Source: Lyophyllum atratum (taxonomy: Eukaryota; Basidiomycota; Agaricomycetes; Agaricales; Lyophyllaceae). Taken from it: a stretch of DNA of 64,000 nt. The position numbers were made by a program, and so were the translations under genes. Numbering within the stretch: position 1 is the stretch's first letter; each line of letters starts with the position of its first letter. Positions 12,774 to 24,400 of the stretch are shown here, piece after piece. The stretch is from positions 1,240,001-1,304,000 of the forward strand of contig JACGCN010000006.1 of assembly GCA_014905825.1 (NCBI GenBank), read 5' to 3'. Below the pieces are notes generated by a model. That model saw only the letters and a program-made list of their open reading frames with translations, searched no databases and was not told the DNA's origin.

Positions 12774-13389
12774 CGCGCAACGCAGTATAGAGAAGGGAGA
12801 GTGGGGCGCGCACGCGGACGTTTCGCAGGTACCGTGTGGCCTTCAAGACCTAGTAGACGAGCAGACTGGAAGTGGATATGTGTGGAACGAAAGAGAGAGA
12901 AAATGCGACCTTCGAGGCCTCGATATGGACCTGGCGGAGGGTAGGGGGATGTACGATGTCGATCCAGACCGGCCGTTAAAAATGCGTCCTTGTTCATTTC
13001 GGGGTGCGACATCCTTGTATTCAAGGGATGACCTGAAGTCCAGCATCGGTGGGTCAGCGTCCATCGTCGGTACATGCCAAATTTGGATATCCCTTTACGA
13101 TGTCCCAATCAAGAAACTAGGTTCGTTGTATTTTTTTCTTCACCTAGAAAAAGCGAGCAGTCAGGGATTGATGGGAACACAGGCCTTGTACTTCATCGAG
13201 TCCACATTCACAGGCTATAGGTCCATCGAGCTTGATCGGCGTCTAAGAGGTCTTGGTGCATTCTCCACCAAGTCATTGAGTGCATCCAATATCTTCATGT
13301 TCAAATTCTACACAGCAGTGAAATCTTCGACACAGCTTCCAGTCTAGAATGTCAGGGTATAAGACTACCTGTAGAGCCTGCTCATAGCA
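12774..13389. other. Upstream region of the STE3-like gene
   Basis: This stretch lies before the receptor start and after the asparaginase stop. It holds open frames on both strands but none resembles a known protein. Short frames were scanned by eye for CaaX ends without success. It probably contains the receptor promoter. Confidence 0.5.
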
Positions 13390-14828
13390 TTAGTTTAGCA
13401 CGTCATCTGCAAATATCGCTGTCTTCGGAACACCATCTTCTCTAATAACGCCACGATACATCCCAGGACAGTTGAGAGGCATCGCAACTAGGAGTAAAAA
13501 GACGTGTCAGAGCTAGAACCGTTGGACAGGGCAAACCATCTTGCCATTTCCCTGGTCATCAAGGGCTATGACGCCTCCAATCCCTCCTTCAGCGAAGAGA
13601 TCCTCGATAGCCGTTTTCCGCCGCCTTCGCTAACGGCTCATGGAGGTATTGGACTCGTCGAGCAATAGTCGCAGCTGTCGCAAGCCTTATGAAATACTAA
13701 GCGCAAATGAGGCTTGGGCTTAGAGTCAAGAGAAGGAAAGCTTAGTACTCACATCTCCATCTCCAGTACCCGATACGCCAACAGCACGCGGAAGTTTCTT
13801 CTCCTTGAATATTTTGCCCAATACCTTCTGTAACCAGGTCCGTTCAACGGTGCCCCAGTCTTCAGCCCAGAACCCTGAGCCCATAGATGGGGTGTCCCCA
13901 ATGCGTCCTACAAGTTTATTTGTACGGCCACCTGTAGACGTCACCGCCGCAATGCAGCCCCTAACATCGAGGGCAACCGCGCCCACCGTTCCGGTGGGGA
14001 GCTGGTCAAGCGGTGATATAGTGCCGTCTTTGGCCACAATAGGAAGCAAATGCTGTGGCAATGGTTCTTCCGGAAGCCCAAGCCCACGTCGGTGCTCCCT
14101 CCACCGGTGTTCGGTGAAGAAATATGATGGATCGACCAGTTCGGCGCCAAGGGACGCGCCGAGTGCTTCTGCTGCAGCCCCGGAAAGGAAGGTATGAGGG
14201 GCTGCGGAAGGGGCAAGATAGAGATCGCGGACGAGCTGGCACGGGTTGCGCGCCCTCGTGAGCAGAGTGACACCGAGTCCGCGTCGACTCGAAGGAATGT
14301 CAGGATGGGATGCGGGAGGCTTTGAGAGCATGAGGGATGCTTCAAGTTCATGCTAACAAGGAGGTCGGGTTAGAAGGCGATATATAGATCAGATGGAAGA
14401 GACAATGTACTTTGCCCTCGACGTTGAATACGGCCCCCCTGCCGCTGTTAAAAAGTGGGTTGTCTTGTTTGATGGTCAACACTGATGGAACGCAGGGGAG
14501 GGGTCACCACATACCCTCCATTGACGTTACAGCCGCAACCACAGCATCCATAGCCTCTCCTCCTCCGCGGAGGACATCATATCCCTGTGGCGTACTGTTA
14601 GATGCGAAAAGAGGGCTAGAGGTGAGCAGCACTTGCAGCTCTTAGAGCAGCGCTGAGGGACGCCTTATAGGCAGCCTGTTGCTCTGGCGTTGAGCCTTCC
14701 TTGGACATTGTGCCTGCACCACCATGTATAACGAGGACATAGCGTTGTCCTCTTGATTGGAAACAGGGTGCCTGAAGGAGGGGCTGCTTCTCCTTCTCGG
14801 AGAGGACCATGGTGGGAGGAGGACTCAA
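13390..14828 (-). CDS. Threonine-type L-asparaginase / isoaspartyl peptidase (Ntn hydrolase), one frame break
   Basis: Hydrolyses asparagine or isoaspartyl peptides after autocleavage that frees a catalytic threonine. The first exon carries 'VIHGGAGTM'. Next come 'GYDVLRGGGEAMDAVV' and 'DNPLFNSGRGAVFN', then a long exon with the cleavage site 'TGTVGAVALD' (the second T is the nucleophile) and substrate loop 'GRIGDTPSMGSGFWAED', and 'GTGDGD' before a GT-AG intron. The last exons give 'IEDLFAEGGIGGVIALD' and 'AMPLNCPGMYRG'. Between 'PLAKAA' and 'KTAIEDL' (13613-13625, GCGGCGG context) one base is in excess. The last intron, 13488-13544, appears to use a GC donor (GCAAGA), which restores the expected 'GNVAMPL'. 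The start at 14828 is the first ATG; 14810 is an alternative. Confidence 0.85.
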
Positions 14829-14911
14829 GGGTGCGGCAGTGGCGGACCGTGGTTGTTAGTTTGAGGAAGCAAAGGAGGGATGTATAGTAAATATGGCAAC
14901 AGATTTACATG

Positions 14912-15005
14912 GTCACTTTGCCGGAGTGGTTAACGGGATCGCCTGCTATTCCAGTAGCTAAGCGGTTGGTCTTTGACCGCGAGTGTTCGAATCGCTCAGG
15001 TGACG
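14912..15005 (+). tRNA. tRNA-Ser (anticodon GCU) with 12-nt intron
   Basis: The acceptor stem GTCACTT (14912-14918) pairs with AGGTGAC (14998-15004), followed by discriminator G. D stem: CCG/CGG. Anticodon stem: ATCGC (14938-14942) with GCGGT (14962-14966). The loop is CTGCTA-A with anticodon GCT at 14945-14947. A 12-nt intron at about 14949-14960 sits one base 3' of the anticodon and contains AGC, complementary to it. A long variable arm (GGTC-TTT-GACC) marks class II. T arm: GAGTG-TTCGAAT-CGCTC. The gene reads AGC/AGU serine codons. Confidence 0.9.
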
Positions 15006-15008
15006 CTC

Positions 15009-15013
15009 TTTTT
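15009..15013 (+). terminator. RNA polymerase III T-run terminator
   Basis: TTTTT begins four bases after the tRNA discriminator, the usual Pol III stop signal. Confidence 0.75.
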
Positions 15014-15079
15014 CGACATTTCGCCTACTGTTCATTTTGTTGGCGACTGTAACCCTTGGTCGCCACTCTCGTTCATATC

Positions 15080-16536
15080 ATGAGCAGCAACAAGTATGCT
15101 GATCTGCCTGACATCGTTCGTTCTTTCTTACCTGTCTATTCCATCCCTAACATCGCTGTCAAGGATACCGCGCCAGATATCTATGAAACCGAGGACGTTT
15201 TCCCCTCTGCGCAGACTACGGTTAGAATTCCTTCTTGCCTCCTGCTCGCGAGCTGAATCGTGACATCCTGCAGAAAGGCGACGATAGTGATGAAGAAGCA
15301 GCGCAACCCCAACGAGGGGCAGGTAAGAGGTAGAAACGATGTCCCAGGAAAAGATGAGATCGACTCGACCAACCTGATGGAACCCGAGGAGGCAAGTAAG
15401 CGTTTCAGGAAAGCAGAAAGGAAACGTGGTACACCGTTCTCATCTAGCCGCGAGTTTCTATCGAAGTAACCATTCGCGTCTTTCTATCCTTTCAGACCGT
15501 CCGCGGACACGCTACGCGTATCCTTCGTCTTCGCCCTCACCGTCCGAGGAATCCGCAAACGCGCGCCCATTGCCTCTCTCCCATCAGCTTACGAGCGCTC
15601 CAGAACGAACTGGCCGCGTTGGAGACTGAGCTGGCGGACCCTTCCAATCCATTACTTGCAAAGGAGAAGGAAGTTGATAACATCGATCCTGGCGACCTGA
15701 TTCGTGGACTCGTTGATGTGAGAGGGAGGCTGGATAAAATAAGGAAAGGAAAGGAAGGGAGAGCTAAGCTTGTGGGCGCTGTCCTTGGGGAAGATAAGGA
15801 GCTGGTTGGAGGGGATGAAGTGACCAAGGAGAAGAGGAGCGCGGAGCAGGACAAACCCAAGGGCGATGAGACTGGAAAGCTTGATGTCAGAAGCGTTGTG
15901 GAGATGGATCGACGCGTTGGGGAACTCGAAAAACTAGTTGGATCCTCCAGCGCAGCTCTAGACGAGGTACGCGTTCATCACCTTTCATCCGCGAGTGGAA
16001 TACTCATGTAGATTAAGGCCTCTCCTCTACCGGCCCCACTTCTCCCTCTCATCTCAAGGCTGAACGCACAGTTGACCCTGCTGACCCAACCGCGTCACAT
16101 CGACTCAATCTCCCGCCGGCTCAAACTCCTACTCTCAGATCTCGACCGTGCCTCTGCCCAGAATCACTCTCATCGCCGTCATCCTTCCCAGCCTAACTCA
16201 GCGCCCCAAATCTCCCAAATACAAGAACAAGTTCTGCCTCTTCTATCCCGCCTTGGACCATCTCTCCCTCACATTCCGCACATACTCACTCGCCTTCGTA
16301 CTCTCGCTGCGTTGCATACTTCTGCCGCCGAATTTCAGGAAACGCTTGAGAGTCTCGAGCAGGAGCAGCAGAAGATGCACGAGGCCCTAATTGAATTGGA
16401 AGGCGCTGTAAAGACGGTGGAAGGCAGCCTGGAAGAGAACCGCACCGTCGTACGAGGGAACGTGGCCGGTCTTGAGAGTAGGGTCGATGCCTTGCTCAAC
16501 CGATTAGAGGAGCTCAGTCGGTCAGGGAACAGTTGA
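15080..16536 (+). CDS. DCTN2: Dynactin subunit 2 (dynamitin, p50)
   Basis: Shoulder subunit of dynactin, the dynein cofactor for minus-end microtubule transport, nuclear migration and spindle positioning. The N-terminus reads 'MSSNKYADLPDI', then after a 48-nt intron (donor GTTCGT, acceptor ..GTCAAG) 'DTAPDIYETEDVF', the strongly conserved dynamitin start. The rest is mostly charged coiled coil, for example 'LQNELAALETELADPSNPLL' and 'LESLEQEQQKMHEALIELE', ending '..LEELSRSGNS'. The gene lies between tRNA-Ser and the convergent TORC2-subunit gene, 143 bp from its stop. No frame break is seen. The annotated ATG gives the conserved start, and an upstream in-frame ATG at 15056 is less likely. 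Confidence 0.9.
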
Positions 16537-16679
16537 TTCTGAACCCGCAGCGTTCGGATTGGCTCCCTTATACCATATCCCCTAGACCAGTAATGATACA
16601 TGTTGAACTACAACTACATACATATCCCAGACATACCCAGATGAATAAGTACCCTACAGGAATCCATCCTGCTGTCAAG

Positions 16680-18662
16680 TCATCCTCCGTCTGCTTTCTG
16701 GCGGTGAAGTCATACCGACCATATGTTCGACAATGGCCTAAAGTTGATGGGATGTATCAATATAATCCACAGCACAAATGCAAGGACCAAGCCTACCTGA
16801 GCCTGATTCCAATCCAACAGTTCCTCCTCCTCTTCCTCTTCCGCCGTCTTGCTGACGTCTTCATGTCCAGCGCCTAAGCCCCAACCACCTACACTGGCTC
16901 TCGTAGCCGTGGTGTCCAAGTCAGGACTTCTCAGAGCCTCCAGAAACTCTCTTTCTCGCTCTCTCTCAAGATCCGCCATATGAGCAACGGCCCCAACCCT
17001 CGGCTTCTCATTTCCGAACTTTTCGTCTTCCCCGACATCAAGCCCAAGCCCCGACAAATGAGGGACCTTTCCATTCTGCTTGTGGGCAATACGCCCTCGC
17101 CTATCGCGAGGTAGGGCGCCGGAGAGGAAGCTTGGGGCGCGCGACAGCGGGCTCATCGGTCCAAGCTTCTTCAATGCTTGCGTTCGGGCGTCGTACTGCG
17201 GCCGTGGACTGCGAACGATGCGCAGGAGGTCAGTGATGGCCTGTTCGCCAGCGGTGGGCGTGGGTGCTGGTGTAGTCAGGGAGAATGCGACGGGCCGTGG
17301 CCGCCGTTGCGATGTCAAGACGAGAAGCCTTCCATAACCGTGAGCATAGTTACAGAAAAGAAGTAAGGGCCATTACATTTGTTGCAATCGAGGCTGCTGA
17401 TACGCCGAGGTTTCTTGGAAATTGTCTTGTCTATTGGGTATAGACAACCGCATGTACAGCCGTTGAGAAAGGGGGAGGATGACTTTGTCGCGAAACGAGC
17501 GCAGGGCGACGCTGCGCACGTCGATGTGGGAAGCCGATGACGAACTGCCCATGGACGACGATGCAGATCCCTTGTCGGCCTGGGGAAGTGGCTCGGTGAT
17601 GGGGCTTGGGCGTCCGATAAAGCGCGGACAATAGAGAGTCTGTTTGCAATGGTAGGAGAACCTGTAGAAAGGTCGGTCTGCATCGTAGCGGAGAGAACGT
17701 CAAGGAACTCACCCCTTCTAGATATGTAAGGACCTGGTCCCAGAAGAAGCCCCAAATCTCCACCACCCGAGCGACCAGCTTTTCATCGTCTATTCCCATA
17801 AGTTTCGCGTTTAGAGTGACCATTCCAGAAGCGATCAACTCTGATGCGTCATGTTCTAGTCCTCCGACAGCCTTTGAAGGGGAGGAGGAAACGACGGACT
17901 GGATGTGCCTCTTGACCAGGACATTCAGGTCTCTACTGAAGAGACGATTAGAACTACTTGCAAAGTGGCAAACCTATGGACACCACATAGGTATTCTCAA
18001 TGGTTCTCCGTTAAAGAGCGGCAGTACATGGACGTGCAACGCGCCCCATGGATCCGAGGTTGAGGTCGAGGCCAGGTTGGTGGGCGTCCCAGCGGCAGGC
18101 AGGGCAAGGGAAGCGGCCGAGGGCGCAGTGGTAATTGGCGGGGCAAGCGCAGATGGCAGGTGTGCGAGATTGCCGAGACGGTGCATCTCGCGAGACACAA
18201 GTTTTGAATCATATGTGCGCCCATACGACGCCTGAAATAAAAGAAGGACATAAGAAGCTGATCTGTGATGACCGGAAGTAGAGCCGACGCCACCTTGGAG
18301 GGGGAGGTGTGGGATTTGGACACGTTGGACATGCTTGAAGAGGTAGCCATGGGTGGCGACAGAGGGAGCTGATGGGAATCGTTACGGGAATGAGTGTGCG
18401 GATGCAGGAGCTGGCTCGGATGCAGCGAGGACTTCAGAGTTGAATGAGCAGTCGCGGACAGCTTGTCTGAGAAGAAGCCGAGGCGCTTGGAGGAGGAGAC
18501 GTCGGGGGTGGAGTTGAGGGTGGTGGTGGTGGTGGTGGTGGTGGATGGGTGAGAGGGAGTGGCGTCAGTGGACGAGCGGCCCAGGGCGTCTGTGGCGTTG
18601 TCAGGCGATGCTGTACGGTTCTGATCATGAGATCTCTGCGGCGGATGCGACGTCGCCCACAT
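16680..18662 (-). CDS. HbrB-like TORC2 subunit (Bit61/PRR5 family)
   Basis: Member of the HbrB family, which includes yeast Bit61/Bit2 and animal PRR5/Protor, accessory subunits of TOR complex 2. A low-complexity N-terminus (Thr run, Ser/His-rich) precedes 'SPSK', a 5' intron, then 'ASYGRTYDSKLVSREMHRLG', the family hallmark. Next come 'GALHVHVLPLFNGEPLRIP', 'IEDLNVLVKRHIQ', 'LMGIDDEKLVARVVEIWGFF', and 'VLLPLQTDSLL'. The last part has an acidic run (EEEEEEE) and 'DWNQAQ', then a 62-nt intron and 'AIVEHMVGMTSPPESRRRMT'. The start at 18662 is 65 bp from the QRI7 start on the other strand. No frame break is seen. Confidence 0.87.
18520..18543. repeat. GGT trinucleotide microsatellite inside the HbrB gene
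   Basis: About eight GGT units on the plus strand encode a run of threonines (ACC) in the disordered N-terminus of the TORC2 subunit. It is likely to vary in length between strains. Confidence 0.9.
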
Positions 18663-18727
18663 CGAAGAGCTGAGCAAGTACAACAATTGTTGAAATCATA
18701 AATTTCAAATACAACCGGTTCCAGTAG
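18663..18727. promoter_or_regulatory. 65-bp bidirectional upstream region, HbrB gene / QRI7
   Basis: The two start codons diverge from only 65 bases, so the genes must share or overlap promoter elements. The segment is AT-rich relative to its flanks (AATTGTTGAAATCATAAATT). Confidence 0.5.
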
Positions 18728-20186
18728 ATGCTCTCGCGCTCATCAGCTTCAGCCTGCTGGCACAAACGCCTATGGCCCACCCGCTGCTTCACCGTTCTCG
18801 CCGTTGAATCCTCAGCCGACGACACCTGCGCCGCTGTAGTCACCTCTTCCCGCGACATCCTCTCGAATGTCGTCATCAAACAGAACGACCTGTGAGTCTG
18901 GTCATCCTAGCTCTTTCCCTCTGGGGCTCACGACTCCCACAGACACGAAGGATATGGTGGGATACACCCAATGGTCGCAATACAGGCCCACCAGCGCAAT
19001 ATGGTATGATTCATCCTCGTCCTTATTCTCTCGGTCTTGACGCGATTACCCAGCCAATTGCTGTCAAAAGGGCTCTGCGCGAAGCCAACCTGGACATAAG
19101 GAAGGATATTGATGGAATCGCGTTCACGCGAGGCCCAGGTGCGCCCCGGTGCTGATATTCTCAAATAAATACTGAGTGTGCAATAGGCATCGGGGGTTGT
19201 TTAAGTGTTGGTTCGAATGCCGCAAAAACACTTGCTGCAGCGCTGAACCTGCCCATAGTGGGCGTCCACCACATGGTATCTCACTAGACTCGTCGCAATC
19301 TCATCCAAGGCTGACTCCTGAGGTCTGGTAGCAAGCGCATGCACTTACACCACTGCTCACATCGTGGCCAAACCCGCCCAAGTTCCCCTTCTTGACCCTC
19401 CTCGTATCGGGCGGACACACACTCCTCCTCCTTGCAAAGTCTCTCAACTCATTCCAGATCCTTGCAACAACTCCGGACGAAAGTATCGGCCGATCTTTCG
19501 ACAAAGTCTCTCGAATGCTAGGTCTAGGTTGGACCTCGCTAGGTCCCGGCGCAGCCCTCGAGCAATTTTGTGCCCAACCTATTGAAGCCAATTCGCTGGA
19601 GCTTCCTCCCTATCCTCGTCCTCTGAGAGGTCGACTAGCATTCTCGTACTCGTCCCTCCATTCATATGTGGAACGCTATATCACCGCCCAGGGAGGACTT
19701 GACAACATAGACACGTCCACCAGACTTGCCTTAGCACGTGGATTTCAGACCGCAGCGGTGGCCCAACTTGAAGAAAAACTCTTGCTCGCGTTTAATTGGT
19801 GTTCGGAGAATAATATCCAGGTCCGCGATGTTGTCGTGAGTGGTGGGGTTGCTAGCAACACTTACCTTCGAGAACGGTGAGCTCTAGGAGTATGGTGAAG
19901 GCCTTCACCTATATTGATATCATCTTTCCTAAATTCAGCCTGGCGATATGTTTATCGAAGGTCGGAAATTCCACGACACCCATATCCCTCTGCTTCCCCC
20001 CTCCTGCGCTCTGTACAGGTGATCTAAATATCATCAGTCGCCCAAGCTCTCCTCGCTGACGGTTACGTCGCAGATAACGCGGTCATGATAGCATGGGCTT
20101 CGATGCATCGTTTCCTCGCCCAAGATTATGACAAATATACAATTGACCTCTTGGCAAAATGGAACATCGACAACCTCTCACCGTAG
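18728..20186 (+). CDS. QRI7: Mitochondrial tRNA N6-threonylcarbamoyladenosine transferase (Qri7/OSGEPL1)
   Basis: Kae1/TsaD-family enzyme that installs t6A at position 37 of mitochondrial ANN-decoding tRNAs. The N-terminus 'MLSRSSASACWHKRLW' looks like a mitochondrial presequence and is followed by 'LAVESSADDTCAAVV'. After introns come 'YGGIHPMVAIQAHQRN', 'GIAFTRGPG', 'VGSNAAKTLAAALN', 'GVHHM', 'QAHALTP', 'LLVSGGHTLLL', 'GRSFDKVSRMLGL', 'VVSGGVASNTYLRER' and finally 'DNAVMIAWASMHRFL'. Metal and nucleotide motifs are all present. At least seven short introns join in frame throughout, with no break. The presequence separates it from cytosolic Kae1. Confidence 0.92.
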
Positions 20187-20584
20187 ACAGCGATTACTTG
20201 CCTTTACGTGCCCCAGTAACGCTCATACCTACTGCATTGATACTCATAGATTTCTATATACAATTATAGTAAGTAATTACTGAAAAACACTATATCACCA
20301 ATATAATGCTGATAATTAAGGGATATACGACACTGCTACACATACGCTAATGCGCCTTACAAAACAATATGGACAGATAATGATACAGGAAGTCAGTTCG
20401 TGCATATCAAATAAGGTCGAGGACGTCGTCGTAACGAGATGAAAGTCTGCTGTCCTGCGAATTGTCGGTTTGAGATATGTCACTGCACTGTTGCTAGGAC
20501 TTGCGCCGCTGACATAGTGCTCTGAAGGCGCAAAGAAGACGCAACAGACGAGTCCTGCGTATGGCTAAGTGCCTATGGCTAAGC
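20187..20584. other. AT-rich spacer after QRI7
   Basis: This contains the QRI7 3' end and non-coding sequence. I see no gene, RNA or obvious repeat. Confidence 0.5.
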
Positions 20585-20589
20585 TCAGG

Positions 20590-21170
20590 ATGGACCGGTA
20601 GTAGCATGCGGTCCGCGATTGATAAACACTGCTGCGATCCGATCATTCAGATTTTGAGCAGGCTTGTCAGATGGCGCGAATGAACTTTCATAAGGGATGC
20701 TGGAGTAACCCCACCTCCTGCGCGGGAGGGTTAGTGGGGACCCGGATGGAGCGGTCCGCAATTCTTGGAGCAGCTCGCTTTGCCCTCTCTGGATCACTAA
20801 CCCTCCAGAGTGGCGCGCTGCAGGACATGCATGACAGCCGATGGCCACAGGAGATCTCTGAACCGTTTCACCATGACGGATGTGTATCCCCACTTCAGAA
20901 TATTGCCCGCAAAACTTGGCGAGCCTCCCGAGGACGAGTTCGCCATTGTCGCGCATAGCTCCACCCCCCCCCCCCCCCCATCACCTTGTCGAGGTAGAGT
21001 AATTATCTTGATGACTGGTTCTTCTCGAAGCGTTCGATAATGGCGAGATGCGCCAGTCGCTGCTCCGCCGGATCCTCGGCGATCAACTCAAAAACTGTCC
21101 AAAAACCCTGGTCTGACTAGACAGAGATACAAAACTGGACGCTTACCTCCCAAAGAGCTGGGACGCCCAT
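20590..21170 (-). pseudogene. Decayed XPG/GEN1-family nuclease remnant
   Basis: On the minus strand an ATG at 21170 opens 'MGVPALWE', the hallmark N-terminus of the FEN1/XPG/GEN1 nuclease family. A GT-AG intron at about 21087-21146 leads to 'LIAEDPAEQRLAHLAII' and 'ERFEKNQSSR' followed by a stop. The expected next block with the catalytic acidic residues (family form 'GRRGFRVGIDA') is missing. About 25 bases further lies a 16-base homopolymer, then a separate frame with 'GNILKWGYTSVMVKRFRDLL' and 'WPSAVMHVLQRATLEG', which could be a later part of the same gene. I infer an internal deletion plus decay. The N-terminal call is reasonable; assigning the second segment to the same gene is a guess. 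Confidence 0.5.
20964..20979. repeat. Poly-C tract of 16 bases
   Basis: An uninterrupted run of 16 C on the plus strand within the nuclease remnant. Such tracts are prone to length error and slippage. Confidence 0.9.
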
Positions 21171-21408
21171 CGCTGCGCGTTATAAGAATTCTGGAGAGAT
21201 TTCGAGGGTTGCCAAGAGGCGCGGGTTACCGTTTAATATAGGGTTTCCGTAAGGCAGCCAGAACGCAAGCAGGGCCAAACTCGGTCGTCGCGAGCCGTCA
21301 CAGCACGCGTCTGTCACGTCACGTTTGGTTTCTGCCATTGTGCTAAGTACTAGTACCACTGCTTTAAGCTTACTCCTTCCACGGCTTGTGCTGGGCGTGC
21401 CAAATTTG
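21171..21408. other. Upstream region of RDH54
   Basis: Short region between the nuclease remnant and the chosen RDH54 start. An in-frame ATG at 21325 would add 28 hydrophobic residues atypical for this nuclear protein, so I place the start at 21409. Confidence 0.45.
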
Positions 21409-24400
21409 ATGCCTGCTTTTCAACAACTTAGCGCAGTCAAGAGAAAGTCGGATCATAGCGAAGAATCGAGTCGCAAGAGACTTGCTTTAGATTCTAGTTC
21501 TTCGCATGACCACGGCACAAGCATTGGAGAGGAGTACTGGATGGTTCAATGGCAAGTCTTTTATCCTGATTGCTGCCCACAGCAGCTTCCAAATCTTACG
21601 ATTCCTCGCAGGAGGAATCATCAGACGAAGAAGCACAAGACCTGGGATGGCGATGCGATCCTGGTCGCCAGCGCTGGCAAGGCCACACTATATGATGTAG
21701 ATGGGAAAACGTACGCTCCTTGTTTCGAAGCATATGATAAGCCGTCCTCTCTGAACCCGTCTTCTTTTGTTGATAGTATTGCTGTTGGCAAGCCCGAATG
21801 GCCTCTTCATGAAGGGAAAGCCTTTTCGCTCGCCAATAAAGCCATAGAACTTGATAGGCCCTTGACGAAAAGCGAATACATCTCTGGACGAGCTTTTGGT
21901 TCTTCGTCAGGTGTACCCGACACTGCCTCAGGTGTTTCCAGCAATGACAGGGTGTCTAAGCAGTTCGTTCCTCTCAAGATCAATCATTCAGCCTTGCCCA
22001 AGCGCGTCATTCACGGCACCACTGGAAACCCGTGAACGAGGCGTACCCTTGCAACCCGTCGAATTGATAGCTGTGACTGATAACTCACCTCTCAAAGTCG
22101 AAGTAGAAGATACTCATTGGACGGCTAACTGGTACGCAGACACGCGGCATTGACGTCGACTACTTGCTTAATGCACGCTTTCAGGCGCAAACCACAGCAG
22201 AAGAAGCATCAGACTTGGGATGGCGACGCTTACATCTCGCATACAAAGGGGAAACTTGTGATGATGTCGGAGGAGGGAAAATTGTGAGCAACGTGTATGG
22301 CTTATTCTCATGGTGTAGTTTTAACTTACGTCTCCTTTAAGCATGGGTTCTGCCCCTTGGAAAGGAGACCCACTTGCCTCCGGCTATCGTACATACATTG
22401 GCGGGAAAGAAGTAGAGCTTGATAGCCAAGTCAAATCATCGCAGCTCCCGAACCTGACTGGCGCCCCGCACGCCTCAGGCGGCGACAAGAGCACAGATGC
22501 AGGCACCACCCTTCCATATGACGATGCGTACTCAGACAAATCGGTCAGCGCTCCCGCAGTCGTCAAATTTGTTGCACCAACATCATTTTACTGGTAATAC
22601 TCCTGTAAAACGAAAGCACCAGGGACCACTGTGGGTCCTAGTCCTGCCGCATCTCATAACAGTTTTTCGCTTCATCTTCCGCCTTTGTCTAGACATGACC
22701 CGGATGCTGAAGACGCCGTTATCATGAAAGCTCCAACAAAGGAGCATATGAAGAAGTTTAACAAAAAGTGAGGCTTCTTCAATTGCAACGACCATGGAAC
22801 CTGACCCTGTCTTAGAAACCTACCTGTAGTACCTGTGGTCCTAGATCCCGTCCTCTCTCGCCGGATGAGACCCCACCAAATCGAAGGTAAATGCAGACCT
22901 TTCCACGTATGCATATCATGAATGCGGTGCAAAATAGGCGTGAAGTTTATGTACGAATCCGTTATGGGCCTTCGAAAGCATGAAGGCCACGGTTGTATAT
23001 TAGCTGACGAGATGTGGGTTTGATTCATGCTTTATTCGCTTCAATCCGCTCACCAATAGTTACAGGGGCCTCGGTAAAACTCTCCAAGTGAGGATAACAT
23101 CTTCTACTCTGTGCCTAGCCTCCAAACTAACCGAAGCATAGACGATTGCCCTCATCTGGACCCTTCTCAGTAACACTTTCCAATTCCTGCCGTTCATCAT
23201 TCTCAGATATCTTCACAGAACAAAACCTATATGCTTCATCCACGGCTATCGTCGAGAAAATTCTGATTGTCTGTCCAGTTTCCCTGGTGAACGTGAGTGT
23301 CCCCTGTCCAGAATTTTCTTTGCAGGTTGCTCAGGTGAACCTCGACAGAACTGGAAAGCCGAATTTCATAAATGGCTAGGGAGGGATCGCGTTGGTGTCG
23401 TTACGTGCGACAAGGACAAGAAGACGGCTCTTATGTTCATGAATGCGTTCGTGGCACATCACCATATTCTCATTCTCCCCTCACCTAGAATGGGTCAATA
23501 AAGGAGAAATCAACAAGTGTTGATAATCGGTTATGAGCGACTGCGGACAGTAATGTACGTATTTCTGAATCAGGTGCAACGTTGCTGATTTAATGTTCAA
23601 CAGAGATGACTTGGCTCTCATGGTGTTAGTCCAACCATCCTATGTAACGTATGCAGAGCTAACCGTTGACCATCTAACAAGTCCTCCCATCGGGTTGATC
23701 ATATGTGATGAAGGTCAGCAACTTATATGCTCTATATTCGATCGCGAGGCTTAGAGTATCGTTATCGTTCCCAGGTCACAGGCTAAAGTCAGCGAACAAC
23801 AAGACGACACAAATGTTCAAGACTTTGCGAACTCCCAGGCGGATAATCTTATCTGGGACACCGATTCAGAATGATTTGGGCGAGTTCCATGCAATGGTAC
23901 GTTTTCTAGTGAAATGACTTTCGCCATACTAATCTATATTTACCACCAAGGCTGACTTCTGTAATCCTGGTTTACTTGGTTCGCCAGTACTTAACAACTC
24001 TGCTCGACACGGCTCTTAAACTTCCCTAGATGAGTATAGCACTTTCCGCCGGGTGTATGAAGTCCCTATTCTCAGAAGTAGGGCGCCGGATGCCTCTCCG
24101 CAAGATATGGAAATTGGTGAAGCGCGCACCGCACAGGTCAGAGCTCATTCGAACTATTTGGCTATCTCTCCGTGACGCGTAAGTGCAATAGCTGCTCTCT
24201 GTTGCAAAAAGTTTCGTCCTCCGCCGCGACGCGACGTTATTAAAGAACGTCTTGCCGCCAAAGCGTATGTCACACTCTCCCAACTTCCCCTTCATCATGA
24301 CTGAAGATGATGTGTCAGATGAATACGTCGTCTTTGTGACGCCGACCTCTCTTCAATTGTCTATTTTCTCAAAGATACTGCACCCAGACAAATTAGATGA

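Noticed and set aside
12619..13347. A 242-codon plus-strand open frame over the STE3 first exons
   Set aside because: It is antisense to well-conserved receptor exons, has no recognisable domain, and its composition follows the reverse complement of coding sequence.
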